Assembly (NCBI GenBank): GCA_030411725.1
Contig: MU839830.1
Coordinates: 1,612,001 to 1,676,000 of the forward strand
Direction of reading: 5' to 3'
Length of the DNA stretch: 64,000 nucleotides
Source: Echria macrotheca
Lineage: Eukaryota > Ascomycota > Sordariomycetes > Sordariales > Schizotheciaceae
Both the position numbers and the translations under genes were made by a program. Below are positions 10,607 to 21,473 of this stretch, piece after piece (position 1 is the first letter of the stretch; each line of letters starts with the position of its first letter). The notes below the pieces were generated by a model. That model saw only the letters and a list, made by a program, of their open reading frames with translations, was not told the DNA's origin and did no database searches.

Positions 10607-13395
10607 ATGAAGACGCCGACGCTCGCCGTCGCCCTGGTGGGCTTGTTTCTCACGTCCGCCGCGGCGTTTGAATTCCCCGACTGCAAGACGGGTCCGCTGT
10701 CCAACAATACCGTGTGCAATGTCTTGGCCTCCCCCAAAGACCGCGCGGCGGCGCTGGTCCAGGCCATGACGTTGAGCGAGAAGCTGGTCAACCTAGTCGA
10801 GTAAGTTTTTTCCCTTCTGCTGTATCCGACTTGGATTCTGACAAGGGGAAAGCAACGCCCGAGGCGCAAAACGGATCGGCCTGCCCCCCTACGAGTGGTG
10901 GAACGAAGGTCTGCACGGGGTGGCCACCTCCCCCGGCGTCACGTTCAACCGGACGGGCCGGCTCCGGGCCGGCAGTAGCGAGAACAGCGCGACGCCGTTC
11001 TCGTACGCCACGTCGTTCCCCAACACCATCACGACGGCGGCCGCCTTCGACGATGACCTGGTGCACCGCGTGGCGACTGTGATCAGCACCGAGGCGCGCG
11101 CCTTCATCAATGCCGGACTGGCGGGTTTGGATTTCTGGACGCCGAATGTGAATCCGTACAAGGATCCGAGATGGGGCAGGGGCTACGAGGTATTTTCTCT
11201 CTTTTTCGCAGTCGAACATGAAAAAAAGAGACAAAACTAAAACGAGAGAAAAAGACACCAGGTGAAGACCCCGTCCGCATCAAAGGCTACGCCAAGGCCT
11301 TCCTCGCCGGCCTCGAGGGCAACAACACGGCGATCCGCAAGGTGATCGCGACGTGCAAGCACTTTGCCGCCTACGACCTCGAGCGGTGGAAGGGCGTGAT
11401 CCGATACGGCTTCGACGCCATCGTCACGTCCCAGGACCTGGCCGAGTACTATCTGCCGCCGTTCCAGCAGTGCGCGCGCGACTCCCAGGTCGGGTCCATC
11501 ATGTGCTCGTACAACTCGCTGAACGGCACCCCGGCGTGCGCGAGCGAGTACCTCATGACCGACATCCTGCGCAACCACTGGGGCTGGACGGCCGACAACA
11601 ACTTTGTCACGACCGACTGCAACGCCGTCAAGGATTTTCTTCCGAGCGAGCACAATTTCAGCGCTACGGCCGCCGAGGCCGCGGCAGTGGCGCTCAACGC
11701 CGGGACGGACACCGTCTGCGAGGTGTCGTACTCGCCGCCGCTGACCGACATCGTCGGCGCCTTCAACCAGTCGCTCCTCCCCGAGGCCACGGTCGACCGC
11801 GCGCTCAAGCGGCTGTACGAGGGTTTAATTAGGGCCGGGTACTTTGACCATTCGACCACGACCGGGCCGTACGACGGCATCGGCTGGGCGGATGTGAGCA
11901 CCAAGGAGGCGCGCAGCCTGGCCCTGCAGGCCGCCGTCGACGGATTGGTCCTTCTCAAGAACGACGGGACGCTTCCGCTGCGCCGGCTGACGCGCCAGAA
12001 GGTCGCGCTGATCGGCCACTGGGTGTCGAGCGGCAGCAAGATGCTCGGCGGGTACAGCGGCATCCCGCCGTATCTGCACACGCCCGAGTACGCGGCGCGC
12101 GAGCTCAACCTGACGTACTACACGGCTACCGGGCCGGTGATGCAGGGGCCGATAGGGCCGTGGAATATAAGCTATGTGACTCAGGCGCTGACGGCGGCCG
12201 ATCAAGCCGACGTGATTCTGTATTTCGGAGGAACCGATCAGAGCGTTGCATCTGAGGGTGAGCTTTCTTTCCATTCCTATCCACCCACCCCTTTTCCCAG
12301 CCAGCCCCTTTTCCTTGGGGTAGCAAGACCAGAAAAACAAGAACAGCAGAGCTAACAAACCCCCTCCTCTTCCTCCCAGACCGCGACCGAGAAACCATCG
12401 CCTGGCCAGCCGGCCAACTCGCCCAGCTAACCGCCCTATCCGCCCTCGGCAAGCCGCTAATCGTAATCCAACTCGGCGACCAGCTCGACTCAACCCCACT
12501 GCTCACAAACCCCAACATCTCAGCCATAATCTGGGCCGGCTACCCAGGCCAGTCGGGCGGCACCGCCGTCTTCAACGTCCTCCGCGGCCGCTCCGCCCCC
12601 GCCGGCCGCCTGCCCGTAACCCAATACCCAGCCTCGTACGTCGACGCGGTGCCCATGACCGACATGTCGCTGCGCCCGCACGCCGCCTCGCCGGGACGCA
12701 CGTACCGCTGGTTCAACAAACCCATCCTCCCGTTCGGCTACGGCCTGCACTACACGCACTTCAACGCCAGCATCGGCGGGCTCGTTCCCTCCTCCTCCTC
12801 CTCCTCGTCAGGCGAGGAAGACTCGCTGTTGGGGGGATGCGCTTCGCGGTATAAATACCCCGACACCTGTCCCTTCGCGTCGGCGAGCGTGCGCGTGACG
12901 AACACCGGCAACGTTACCTCGGACTACGTCGCGCTGGTGTTTGTCACCGGCGAGTTCGGGCCCAAGCCGTATCCCCTCAAGACTTTGGCGGCGTATACGC
13001 GCATCCGGCGGATCAGGCCGGGCCAGACGAGGCTTAAGTCGCTTGCGCTTACGCTGGGGAGTCTGGCGCGCGTGGATCTCGCGGGGAATACGGTGCTGTA
13101 TCCGGGCAAGTATCGGCTTTCTTTGGATGTGGTCGGGGATGATGGAATGACGGGAACGGGAGGAAGTGGTGGGGTGTCGTTTGATCTCGAGGGTGACGAG
13201 GCCGTGCTGGATTGGTTCCCGCAGCCTGGGGCGGGCGGTAATTCCACGCGGACTTCGGCCGAGGCGGCGAAGAAGGTGTGGAATCTGCAGGGGAGCTGGA
13301 AGGGGTCGACTAAGGGGGGGTTGAGGCTGGGTGAGGTGAGGGTGGAGAAGAAGAGGAGGGAGTGGAGGGGGGGTAACTTGCGGTTGGTGGTGTAG
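10607..13395 (+). CDS. GH3 exo-1,4-beta-xylosidase, secreted
   Basis: Four exons, 10607-10800, 10853-11189, 11255-12257 and 12380-13395, give 849 aa. The first 20 residues form a signal peptide ending in SAAAF. The GH3 N-terminal barrel carries the family signatures PPYEWWNEGLHGV, NPYKDPRWGRGYE, CKHFAAYD and MCSYNSLNGTPAC. The catalytic nucleophile is the Asp of TTDCNAV (about residue 298). The alpha/beta sandwich and a fibronectin-III-like domain follow, linked by a Ser run encoded by TCC repeats near 12790. These signatures match fungal beta-xylosidases rather than beta-glucosidases, so it probably releases xylose from xylo-oligosaccharides outside the cell. At 849 aa it is somewhat longer than the usual 760-800, mainly through a basic C-terminal extension. 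It belongs functionally with the acetylxylan esterase 2 kb downstream. Confidence 0.93.
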
Positions 13396-13871
13396 ACCGG
13401 GGGTAAAAGTTTGTCGTTTCTGTTTGGGTAGATATAGGAGAGGTAGGTTGTGAGAATCATCCATGTATTGTACATGCGTGCTCAGATAGTGCCTGACCTA
13501 ATTCAATCTTGTTGTTTTGGTTCTGTTTGACTTTCCCTCCCAAGCCTCCAGCCATGGGCCATACTGGTAATGAAGATGCAAAACAGAGATATCCGGGTCT
13601 CTAGATACGGAGTATAGGTATCCGAATAATTTATCGTATAACGCCACCAAGACCAAATCTCAAACTCTAGTTAACTGTAAGACCATAAACACCAACAATG
13701 AACCAGGAAGACGCTAAAACCCGCACTATACACCGACTGATAGTCCGCAGGACTTGATGAGGTTATATACATGTCTAAGACATCTATCCATCCAACCAGA
13801 AAATAGAATACAAACACACCACCATGCAACGAAAAGAAAAAACACACAATGACATATCTTTCCTTGGTCAC
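13396..13871. other. Convergent 3' region
   Basis: Short AT-richer gap between the 3' ends of the xylosidase (+) and the small Cys-rich gene (-). No gene or repeat seen. Confidence 0.5.
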
Positions 13872-14245
13872 TCATTCCGCACAAACCCCCTTCGCCCACG
13901 GCCGATTCGACAGCACACACTGGCCAACCCAGTTATCAAACGGACTCCCGCTATTACAAACCTCCCTGTCTATGTAGCAGCAGACATAAGGCGCCCCCCT
14001 GGTTCCCGGCGAACACTGGCCCGCGTTATAGCAGCAAGTTGTATCTGGTCCCAGCCCTTTTAGACCTTGCACTTCTGATTTGTGATGGCGTGAGGATGGA
14101 AGGAAAACGTACCAGATGCGATGAATATCCGGCCGTGGTCGTCGATAAAGGTACCTGTTGTCGGGGCGGTATACCCAACTCTAGCTAGGACAGTGGCTGC
14201 AAGGAGGATATGGAGACATATTCGGGTGGTTTTGGATGGAGACAT
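13872..14245 (-). CDS. Small secreted 8-cysteine protein
   Basis: ATG at 14245 begins a signal peptide (CLHILLAATVLARVGYTA). Exon 1 ends at 14113 at a GTACGT donor. The second exon stays in frame with an acceptor at 14075, 14066 or 14057 (intron 38, 47 or 56 nt) and ends at 13872, giving about 105-111 aa. The mature protein is about 80-85 residues with eight cysteines in the order CC..C..CC..C..C..C (TTCCYNAGQC, YVCCYIDREVC, VGQC, GVC), implying four disulfides. Unspliced, the frame would stop after about 40 residues of mature sequence with a single Cys. I do not recognise the family. Its size, secretion and Cys spacing fit effector-like or antimicrobial-type fungal proteins, but no function can be assigned. 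Confidence 0.6.
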
Positions 14246-15319
14246 GGCTGGTGGTTCTGGTGGTTCTGTGTGCCGTGCTAGGTAGGAAAAGGTTCGATTG
14301 TTTGACACACACAGACAAGCCGCGGGGCGTGGCGTTGGAGGAGAGTCGCTTGTTCAGGTGAGGAAATCGATTACCTACTCATCCTCGGTGGTCGGTGGAT
14401 GACCGACCTACTTTATAATCACGAAAAAAAAGTGCCCTGATATATTTGTCCTCGAGGTACGACAGAGTAACCCCCTTGTGATGATTTACCGACCGTTTGG
14501 TAACACCGCGACCCTAATCTCGTTGGTAGTATATCTCGGTACATCCCCTACATTCTGGCAAAATCATACTGACAGTGACCCCTCCACGCAACCCGTCATG
14601 TATTCTAGGGGTTACACAGCGAAGCGAAACGGTTTGTCTGCGTGTGCGGATACTCGAGGGAAATGGCACATTCTGCTGAACATCGCGCAAGTTAACCCAA
14701 GAAAGAACGAATATCTCCAGTACGGAACTTGAACAACTGCTTAGGTAAACAACGATCATCACTGAAAGAAAGCTCTTTACTGTTTAATTTTCCCTAAAGA
14801 ACCCCCTTGTAGAGTGCGAAATGCACCACAAAAGAAGCTTAACCGGTCCCAGGGGAGCGGAACCGGCGCGATGCACCTCGACCAAACGGGTTTGCAGCCG
14901 CCCCAAGCGAAAAGCCGTTGGTCGTGTGGGTGATTTTCCGATAGTGAGGATCTAAACTTGGGACATTGTTCAGCCGTGTTTGCGACCGGGGTGTGGACAT
15001 AAGTGAGGTTAAAAGCGTGCTACTTATTTTTGTCTGTTGGTTGTGTACAATACGAGCAAGGTAGGTAGGTACAGGGTCTGCGAGGCCCGGCCCGACAAGT
15101 GCTCCTCCTCCCACATCTGTATAGGAGCGGCATCGAGATAGAATGAAGAGGTGGTTCAGTGTATCGTGGGAGGTTCCTTACACTGAGATGATGACAAGAC
15201 AATCCTGACCATGAAAAGGGGCCGCTAATAACACACTTGCCATGTCTTTTGTCCAAAGATGGGAACGTAAGGTATATACAAGAAAATATCCAATCAGCTC
15301 GCTCTAAAGCGAAGCTGGT
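14246..15319. other. Intergenic region
   Basis: Upstream of the small secreted protein and downstream of the esterase, both on the minus strand. No convincing gene; a GGTAGGTAGGTA run lies near 15060. Short frames here show no domain. Confidence 0.5.
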
Positions 15320-16502
15320 TTACAAACACTGCGAATACCAATTATTCGAAAACTGACAGGTATACGGAGCCTCGCAGACCGTACATCCCGTCCAGCCCAG
15401 CCCACCACACTGGCCCCACCTAGCGGCCCGGCATCCACCAGTCGGCGGCGGCGAGCTCGTGGGAGTAATGGCCGACACCGTGTAGGAAGTAGTCGACGTG
15501 ACCAGGGTAGAAGAAGTCGGAGTGCCAGCCGGGGATGATGACGACGTGGTGGATCCGGGGCTACTACCTCCAAGAATTCCAAACCACTCAAGGTCCTGCT
15601 GGCCGTTGACGGGCACGTTGTGCGTCACCCCGGACCCGTAAACGCCCACGAGATTCGGACCGTACACATACTTTGTATACGGGGCCGCCGGGTTGTTGGG
15701 GAGCGTCTGCTGGGGCGAGCCGTACGTGTATCCAAACACGCCGGCCCATTGCTTGAGCGTTTCGTTGAAGTTCTGTTCTTGTCAGTCCCCATGTATCTCA
15801 TCTAGTAAGTACCTAATACCGTGAAGAACGTACCTGGGAATATATCGTGGTATCCGCCGAGCCGTGGATAATCAGCATCTTGGGCCGCGCCCCGGTGTAC
15901 CCGGGATACATGCGCAACGCTGTGTTGGCCCACACATCCTGCGAGTGAACCTGCTGGCCCTGGGCGCACGTAGAGTTCCACCCGTTAGTCGTGCCGGTGT
16001 AGAAGCAGCCGGCCGGAACACCAGCATACGCGCTGGCAGCCTTGAAGAGATCGGGATAGGTGGCAGCCATGACATTGGTCATCATGGCGCCCGAGGACGA
16101 CCCCGTGACGAAGACTCGGGACGCGTCGGCCTTGTACTGAGACAAAGTCCAGCGGACCATGTTGGCGATGCTGTTGCTGTTGGCACCGCCGTCGCGGGTC
16201 AGCGTGGCCGGCGACGACACGTCCCAGCAGGTGCCCGAGTATGGCGACTCGGGGTAGATGACGATGAAGCCGTGCTGGTCGGCGAGTCGCGCGTACGGTG
16301 TCCCCGTGTAGTAGGCGTTTGCGGTGCCGGTGCAGTAGTGGATGGCCACGATGACGGCCGGGTTGGACGCCACCAGGTCGGGGACGTAGATGTACATCTT
16401 GGCACCGGACGAGTTGACCCCGAAGTTGGTGACCTGCGTCAGCTGGGCTGCGCTGGCCGAGGCGGCCAGGCCGGCGAGAGAGAACAACGACGAGAACTTC
16501 AT
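15320..16502 (-). CDS. CE1 acetylxylan esterase with CBM1
   Basis: Exons 16502-15834 and 15772-15320, with a 61-nt intron, give 373 aa. A signal peptide (LAGLAASASA) precedes an alpha/beta-hydrolase of the PHB-depolymerase-like CE1 family. The catalytic Ser136 lies in GSSSG, Asp217 in HGSADTT and His274 in GVTHNVP. A Ser/Thr linker (about 300-336) leads to a C-terminal CBM1 with the conserved WGQCGG, C and WYSQCL positions. It should remove O-acetyl groups from xylan while the CBM1 holds it on cellulose, outside the cell. Feruloyl esterase is the alternative within CE1; the sequence looks more like the acetylxylan esterases. The start at 16502 rather than the upstream in-frame ATG at 16628 is chosen because it begins directly with the signal peptide. 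Confidence 0.92.
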
Positions 16503-16572
16503 GACTTTCGGTTGTCTGCTGATTCCGCTGGCTGTGTCCGTCTCCGGTGTTGTCTTTCGAGGGCCAGCGACT

Positions 16573-16578
16573 GTTATA
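16573..16578 (-). promoter_or_regulatory. TATA-like element of the esterase gene
   Basis: TATAAC on the minus strand, about 71 bp before the esterase start codon. Position fits; the sequence is only a partial match to a TATA box. Confidence 0.25.
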
Positions 16579-16910
16579 TCATCATCGGGCGTCGGTCCTG
16601 TCCAAGCTAGTCTGGCGACGACGGACATTCAGCCTCCGGGTGGAGTATCGCGAGTTGGGTAGCATGGCGTCTCGGTTTCGGGAAGGGCCCGAGGAAGCCG
16701 ACATGTTGCCAAGACTCGGTGACGGCGTGTTGCTGAGGTCGATAGCTTGTCACGATCTTCAAACTCTGTTAATGGGTTGTTGGAGCCAATGGTGAAAGAC
16801 AAAGCAACAAACAGAACTTTTCGCCGTCTCACCCAGGACAGAAAGAGCAACAAAGCCAAATATCGTGTGAAACAAGGTACCTGCCTACTTTGCCAAGATC
16901 AAGCCGACCA

Positions 16911-16981
16911 GGCTAACTCGAGGACGTTCCTTCCCTGGTTGACCTCCGCGGTTCCGGCCCGCATCGCATGACATTGGCTAA
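16911..16981. promoter_or_regulatory. Paired XlnR/Xyr1-type GGCTAA sites with CCAAT
   Basis: Two GGCTAA hexamers lie at 16911-16916 and 16976-16981, about 410-480 bp upstream of the esterase start. The second overlaps a CCAAT box on the minus strand (16973-16977), the site type bound by the HAP complex. GGCTAR is the known binding core of the xylanolytic activator XlnR/Xyr1, and paired sites are typical of its targets. Function here is inferred. Confidence 0.4.
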
Positions 16982-17466
16982 TCATAGTCCACACGGACAA
17001 GTGGAAATGCCAACGTCGTACCCTGTTCCCTCTAGATTCTTGGCCAGGTCGAAAAGAAGAAATCCGGCGACCTGGTTCCCGTCCTCTAGGTTCCCGACCT
17101 GTCCGCAACGGAGAAAAGACACTGTAACGTCGGGCTATTTTGCCTAAAGTTCTAGCGCGAGGCTCGCTGTCACCTTCACCCCAGAGTCTTCTGCAGAGGG
17201 GTGTTGAGAAGACGCCACACATCTGCGTCGCATGCATGTAAGGCTGGGTTTCCGTATTTCTGACACCTGCATGGTATCATGTCACTGACCCTTCAAAACT
17301 GTCTTCGGCACGTGTTGTCCATCGTGCGGTGCCAGGCCATTGCCATGAGAACCATGAACAAAGGGAATAGTATTCGCTTTACATACCTGCATACAGGTGT
17401 TACGAGAGTATCAACAGCAATCATCAGACAGTAACCATCTCCTTCGGGTACGCCCAAAAATAATCC

Positions 17467-19465
17467 TCATTCGAAAAAGAATGCCGGCCGCTTGATGAAC
17501 CAGCTCTTCTTTTTGCTCTCCTTCTTCTCAACATCTGGATCGGATCCCAATCCCGTCCCTTCTTCCTCGTCCGCAGCCCGCATCTTGTCAGGCTGTCTTC
17601 CTACGACCTGAGCAGACTGATCCCTCGCCTCGCGCATCGCAGCCAAACCCGTCTTGTGCTCTTGGTGCTGCTTGCTGAGCACCCTGTGCCCGATGAAAAA
17701 GGAGCAGATCAGGCCGACGCCCGCGAAGACGGCGTACATGATATACATGGTCCTCAAGCTGTCGAAATACGCATCTCGCGCAATCTCGCGCTGATGATCC
17801 GGCAGCTTGTTGACCAGACTGACACTCGACGCGGCGTTCGCACCGGACAAGAGATTTGCAATCTCAGGGCCCAGCTCCGACACAAGCGCCGGATACTGGG
17901 CCTGCATGCCGTTTTGAAAGACAACGCCGCCGATGACAATGGATACGGCCGTCGAGAGTTGACGGATGAAGCCGTACGTGGCCGTTGCTGAAGCCATATC
18001 GCGCGGCTCGACCATGGTTTGCAGCGCGATCAGGGGGCCCTGGAAATTGGGCCCGACGCCGGCACCGGCGATGAGCTGATACACAACCACCTTGGCCCAG
18101 TTGGGTTTCCGATCGAGGTCGACAAAGAGGCCATAGCCCAGAGTCATCAGCGCCATGCCGCCGATGATCATGGGAAGGTACCGGCCCGTCTTCTTGATGA
18201 TGCCCCCGGAGGCTGCCGAAACCAGCGACAGTGACAAGACGTAGGGCAGGATATACACGCCTGACATCAGGGGCGTGGCACCCAAGACGGATTGGAAGTA
18301 CAACGGCAGATAGTAGCTTCCAGAGATGAAAACGAAGCCCTGGAACGCCGACACGAGGAGCGACGCCACGTTGGACCGGACTCCAAAGAGTCGCATGGGA
18401 ATAATAGGGAACTTGGCGACTTTCCACTCGACCAAACCGAACAGCACCGCCATCAGACACCCAAAGACAATCAGGCAGACGACGGTGGCCGAGTCCCACG
18501 GCTTCGTGACGCCTCCGAATTCCAGGCCGAGCATCACCATCAACGTAGCACCCAAGACCGACAGCGACCCGAGCCAGTCGACAGCGGCCAGACCCTCCCG
18601 CATAGCCGTCCGGGGATTGTAGAGCTTGAGGACGCGGGCGAGGATCAACATGCCGACGCCCGAGATGGGCAGGTTGACGTAGAAGCACCACCGCCACGAC
18701 ACCTTGCTGGTGAAGACGCCTCCCAGAACCGGGCCAATGCCGCCAGCGGCCGCCCAGACGATACCCATGGCGCCAAAGTAGACGCCTATGCATGTCAGCA
18801 AGCCGTACGCTTCTTCGGTACGAAACAACAAAAAAAAAAAAAAAAAAAAAAAAAAACTCACCCCTCTTCCGCATCGAGAACAAGTCGCTGATGCAGATAT
18901 TCACCAGGATGATAATACCCCCGCCGCCAACGCCTTGAAGCGCCCGCACGGCGATCAACATGCCCATATTCTTGCTCAACCCGCACAGGAGCGAGCCGAC
19001 CCAGAAGATGCCGACAGCGATCAGCATAATGGGCTTGCGACCCCAGATGTCCGAGATCTTCCCCCACATGGGCGCCATGGACGCGCTGGCGAGCATGTAA
19101 GCCGAGCCGATCCATGTATATCCCGCCGTGCTGTGGAGCTCGGCCGCGATGGTGGGAATCGCCACCGTCACGATGGTCATGTCGAGCGCCGCCAGGAACA
19201 ACGCGCTCGACAGCGCCGTGATGATCAGCGCCGTCTCGGCCCGGGTGCGGCCTTCCTCAGGTGCCGCTGCTGCTGCTGCTGTTGCATCTCTCTTTGGCTC
19301 TGGCTTTTCCGGCGGCGTCGGTGATGATGCTATCTGGGAGGACGGTCCCCGTCGGGTGGTCTCGTTATCGACATTCTCTTCGCGCGTCGAACTGGCGTCA
19401 TCGTCGCTCGAAACCAGGTGGTGGCCGCCGCTTTCCTTGTCCCTTTCCAGCCTGCCGCCGGCCAT
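17467..19465 (-). CDS. DHA2-type MFS transporter, 14 TM
   Basis: Exons 19465-18862 and 18785-17467 give 640 aa. The joining frame is fixed by the transporter motif that continues across the junction (RKRG|VYFGAMG), with a CTGAC branch and CATAG acceptor. The cytosolic N-terminus (about 1-75) is Ser/Pro/Ala-rich and charged. The remainder is hydrophobic with MFS motif A (GKISDIWGRKP) between TM2 and TM3 and the drug:H+ antiporter motif C region (GGIGPVLGGVF) in TM5. Length and motifs fit the 14-TM DHA2 family of proton-driven exporters in the plasma membrane. Likely substrates are drugs, toxins or metabolites; none can be named. The 76-nt intron carries a run of 27 T on the coding strand. Confidence 0.9.
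18830..18856. repeat. Poly(A)27 tract inside the MFS intron
   Basis: Uninterrupted run of 27 A on the plus strand, so poly(T) on the coding strand, starting right after the GTGAGT donor. The exact length is probably variable and prone to sequencing error. Confidence 0.9.
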
Positions 19466-21473
19466 GCTCGAACCCGTTTTCCGTGTTGCTGATATCTCAG
19501 CGTTCTGAGAAGAAAAAACACACCCCGCCGTCCCAGCCGCTGCTATGTTGAAAGTGATTCTGTGACACTGACAAGAGAGTGGGACCTGTCTGTCTGTCTG
19601 TCGGATAAAACTTTGACAAGAAAGCCGTCAAACGCCAGTGTCCCGTCGGGTTTGACAAGTCGCCCGACACTTGCAGGAGTTAGTTGCGAACTAAAGCAGC
19701 CGGCCGAGTCCAAGCTTCGAAAATGGTCGGGTTCGAAAAACGTCAAGTCATGCAGGTCGTGTTTCCTGTCAAGCGGGAATCCCTGGAGCGTGACGTATAG
19801 ATCACCCAAGACGCTGGTGTGAGCTGTCTCGTGTAAGCGGATATCGGATCTCCAACAACTGACGAAAATTCCCCGAGCTTTGTGAACACCACCTTTGGCC
19901 AAGAAAAGTCGATATTTTAAAAGTTGGGATCTCAAGCTGGCAAGCTTCAAGCTAATAAGTAGTGCTGTGCTGGATGCCCCTCTCTTTTTGACCTGGAGTC
20001 ACTGCAGTTCGCCCCCCTCCAAAGAAACTTGACAAACGATGACGGCACCACACGCGAACCGACACAAACCAGCGTCGCAAAGGCCGGTGCGTTCCCGTAC
20101 CTACCTACCTACCTTGCCTTTCTTTTTATTCTAGAAGCTAGCTCGCCCAGATGGGGTAAAGTAGCAGCGAGTCCCCGGATCGGCCGCCCGTCATTCCCCC
20201 GCTCTCTCCTCATCCATGACCCCATGCTGCCAGTGCTTGGCACCCACCACGTCCCGGAGCCGGAACGGAGTCGGCAGACCGATCTTGGATCCCCGTATTT
20301 ACGAGCGAGCGAGCCTCCTTCCTTCCTCCTCCTTCTTCTCCTCCTCGCCGTCGAATTTTCCCTCAAGTCGTCAACAAAACCATGATTATGTTTTCTTCTC
20401 ACCGCTCTTTGGCCCACTACAGTCACCACCCCCCACTTCCCGCTCAAACCAAACCATAGATAAACCTCCCATCATGACGGAAATACGGCATCACACCGTC
20501 AACTACCCCTCCTCCCCCGGTTCCTCCCTCTGCATTTCTTATAAATCTGTTTATAAACGCGAGATCCGAGCTGCGAGATCGCACCCCCAACCCAACCAAC
20601 AACCCGTCCACCACCACTCCCTCCAGATGTCCAGACCCAGACCCAGACCGACCGGCGCATCCCGAACAACCTACCCCTCATTACCATCAACAAAACACCT
20701 CCCGCCCCGAAAAAGGAGCCAAATCAGCCATCCGGCCCTCTCCGGGTTCCGATACATTCGCACCATCGTCAAACCCGGAGCCTCCCCCTCCCCCGATCGG
20801 CGGCCACATAATTACTCACTACTCACTTCCCCTCTTACCTAACAGACAACCCAACCCACCCACCCACCCGGCATAGGTAAGTGGTGATACGCAACATGCA
20901 TGGTTTCTCCCTTCACTCTCCAGTAGCTACCTACACACGTGGTGTACATAATAACATTGAAAGCTGGCAATATGTATGGATTTCTCAACATCGGATAGGG
21001 TATCTAACTGGCGGACTTAGCATATACACCATCGGACTTAAGCATTCACTGAGTGGCTCGGCATCGTCCTCGCGTGCCGAGCTCATCCTTCCTCTCTTGC
21101 TGACTTCTTCTGCATGTGTGTGTCTCTGGTCGACATGCATCGTTCCATTATGTAGTCGAGGTGAGGTCGTTGCTGACACAGCTATCTAGATACTAGTAAT
21201 AGTGATAAACCAATCCCATGTAAATGAGGTCGGTAGGGCAGTATGAGGATGAGGTGAGACAGATGGCGTCACCTCTCAAACCACGTTGGTGGCGTTCCAT
21301 CCCACGTGTCTTCGCGTCTCACTCGTGCTGTCCAAACCACCAGGTAAGCGATAAGAATGCGTAATCTATCATGTTCAGGAGTGTCTACATCGCTTCCACT
21401 CGCAACTCCATGATGCCGATCCATCGATCCAACCGTCTTGACAGGGTCTCTATATACACTTCCTCCAATTCTA
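19466..21473. other. Intergenic region, strongly strand-asymmetric
   Basis: 2 kb between the MFS exporter (upstream side) and the HMG-CoA reductase 3' end. From about 20400 to 20870 the plus strand is very rich in C and A and poor in G; an open frame across it encodes only a low-complexity Ser/Pro/Arg sequence. A CTACCTACCTACC run lies at 20101-20113. No gene assigned. Confidence 0.5.

Larger units (their letters stand above)
16503..17466. other. Esterase promoter and 3' region of the MFS gene
   Basis: About 0.96 kb with no gene. It contains the esterase promoter elements listed separately and the 3' flank of the MFS exporter. Confidence 0.55.

Noticed and set aside
20216..20842. 208-codon plus-strand frame
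   Set aside because: C/A-rich, G-poor DNA makes the frame open; the translation is Ser/Pro/Arg low complexity with no domain or splice support.
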